Origin: Aspidapion aeneum
Taxonomy: Eukaryota > Arthropoda > Insecta > Coleoptera > Brentidae
Length of the DNA: 64,000 nucleotides
NCBI GenBank assembly: GCA_963576565.1
Contig: OY755045.1
Span: forward strand, 43,232,409 to 43,296,408
Direction of reading: 5' to 3'
Shown: piece after piece, positions 63,576 to 64,000 of the stretch
How positions within the stretch are numbered: position 1 is the first letter of the stretch
Layout: each line of letters opens with the position of its first letter
Made by a program: the position numbers and the translations under genes
The notes under the pieces: generated by a model
The model's input: the letters and a program-made list of their open reading frames with translations, nothing else
Databases searched by the model: none
What the model was told of the DNA's origin: nothing

Positions 63576-63733
63576 CAGTGGCGTATATAAGGGGGGGGGC
63601 GGGCCCCCCCGAAGCTAAGATTTTTTTAGATATTTTCATATATTTTATGAATACAATAATGAAATAGCATAAAATACGGCCTCATGAAGTCCCGGGCCCC
63701 CCCCTGAAACTGTCTCTGGCCCCCCCCCCGAAC
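63576..63733. mobile_element. hAT-type MITE, right end lost
   Basis: Starts CAGTGGCGTATATAAGGGGG and shares internal sequence with 62480-62660 (GAAGCTAAGATTTTTTTAGA, ATAGCATAAAATACGGCCTC). The C-run right half ends abruptly at 63733, where another element with CAAGGGCGGATCCAG begins. The expected TATACGCCACTG end is not in the window. Confidence 0.7.
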
Positions 63734-64000
63734 AAGGGCGGATCCAGAGGTGCTTCTCGGGGGGGGGGGACTTTAGGTGACATTCTCTGTTGGTAAAAAA
63801 CGGAATATATTTTTTTAAGCAGCATTTTATTGAATTAGTCAGTGGTTGTAATTTCGATGATAATAACAATAGACACTTTCATGCGCCGCGCCGCAGGTAA
63901 AAATTTTGAATTTTTATTAGCAAAAACATTACTTTTTACTCATTTTTTGTATATTTAAAAAATTCTCGGGGGAGAGAAAGTGCCCCTAGTGCCCCCCCCC
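63734..64000. mobile_element. Partial hAT-type element CAAGGGCGGATCCAG, cut by window end
   Basis: CAAGGGCGGATCCAGAGGTG followed by a G run is a typical hAT-type start. A G-rich segment GGGGGAGAGAAAGTGCCCCT and a C run lie at the window end, probably the other subterminal region. The true right end is outside the window. Confidence 0.45.

Overview
This is a gene-poor, AT-rich stretch of a eukaryotic genome, almost certainly an arthropod and most likely an insect with a large repeat-laden genome. The evidence is the mobile-element mix: two full-length BEL/Pao LTR retrotransposons, Jockey, RTE-type and I/LOA-type non-LTR fragments, a mariner, hAT and piggyBac-type MITEs, and a P-like element. 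There are no operons, ribosome binding sites, rRNA genes or CRISPR arrays. I could not name the species. No complete host gene is visible. The only host-like coding signal is a two-exon THAP zinc-finger sequence on the minus strand (exon 1 at 27070-27134, exon 2 at 24076-24252).

Layout. 1-5.3 kb is largely unrecognised but holds a large inverted minisatellite with a 41-bp unit (3.16-4.01 kb). 5.3-8.0 kb is an RTE-like non-LTR element whose 5' half is inverted. 8.2-17.2 kb is a mosaic of short repeats: a hairpin-capped repeat, a piggyBac-type MITE, a long-TIR repeat carrying a nested hAT MITE, an RTE 3' end and a foldback MITE. 18.3-21.9 kb carries several minus-strand Jockey 3' fragments. 24.0-27.1 kb is the THAP locus: its intron is filled by a 2.48-kb P-like element, which in turn contains a 753-bp foldback element. 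28.0-35.0 kb is BEL element 1, with an intact gag-pol frame, near-identical LTRs and a 5-bp target duplication, sitting inside an inverted tandem array. 36-48 kb holds second copies of several earlier repeats, Jockey and RTE remnants and an I/LOA-type fragment with an RNase H domain. 48.8-50.0 kb is a broken mariner. 51.0-58.2 kb is BEL element 2, whose LTRs differ at one base in 661; its reading frame is interrupted once inside the RNase H region, and it lies within a satellite of about 380 bp. 59-64 kb is dense in foldback and hAT-type MITEs with long G or C runs.

How the parts relate. The window is best read as a record of nested insertions: hAT into a long-TIR repeat (with an empty paralogous site elsewhere in the window), hAT into foldback, foldback into P-like element into THAP intron, and BEL elements into tandem arrays. 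Both BEL elements look recent. The less described material is the foldback elements whose ends are built from 14-16 bp GC-rich tandem repeats joined to a dispersed 120-bp unit, and the THAP/P-like locus. All family assignments come from reading the sequence and remembered family features; no database search was run.
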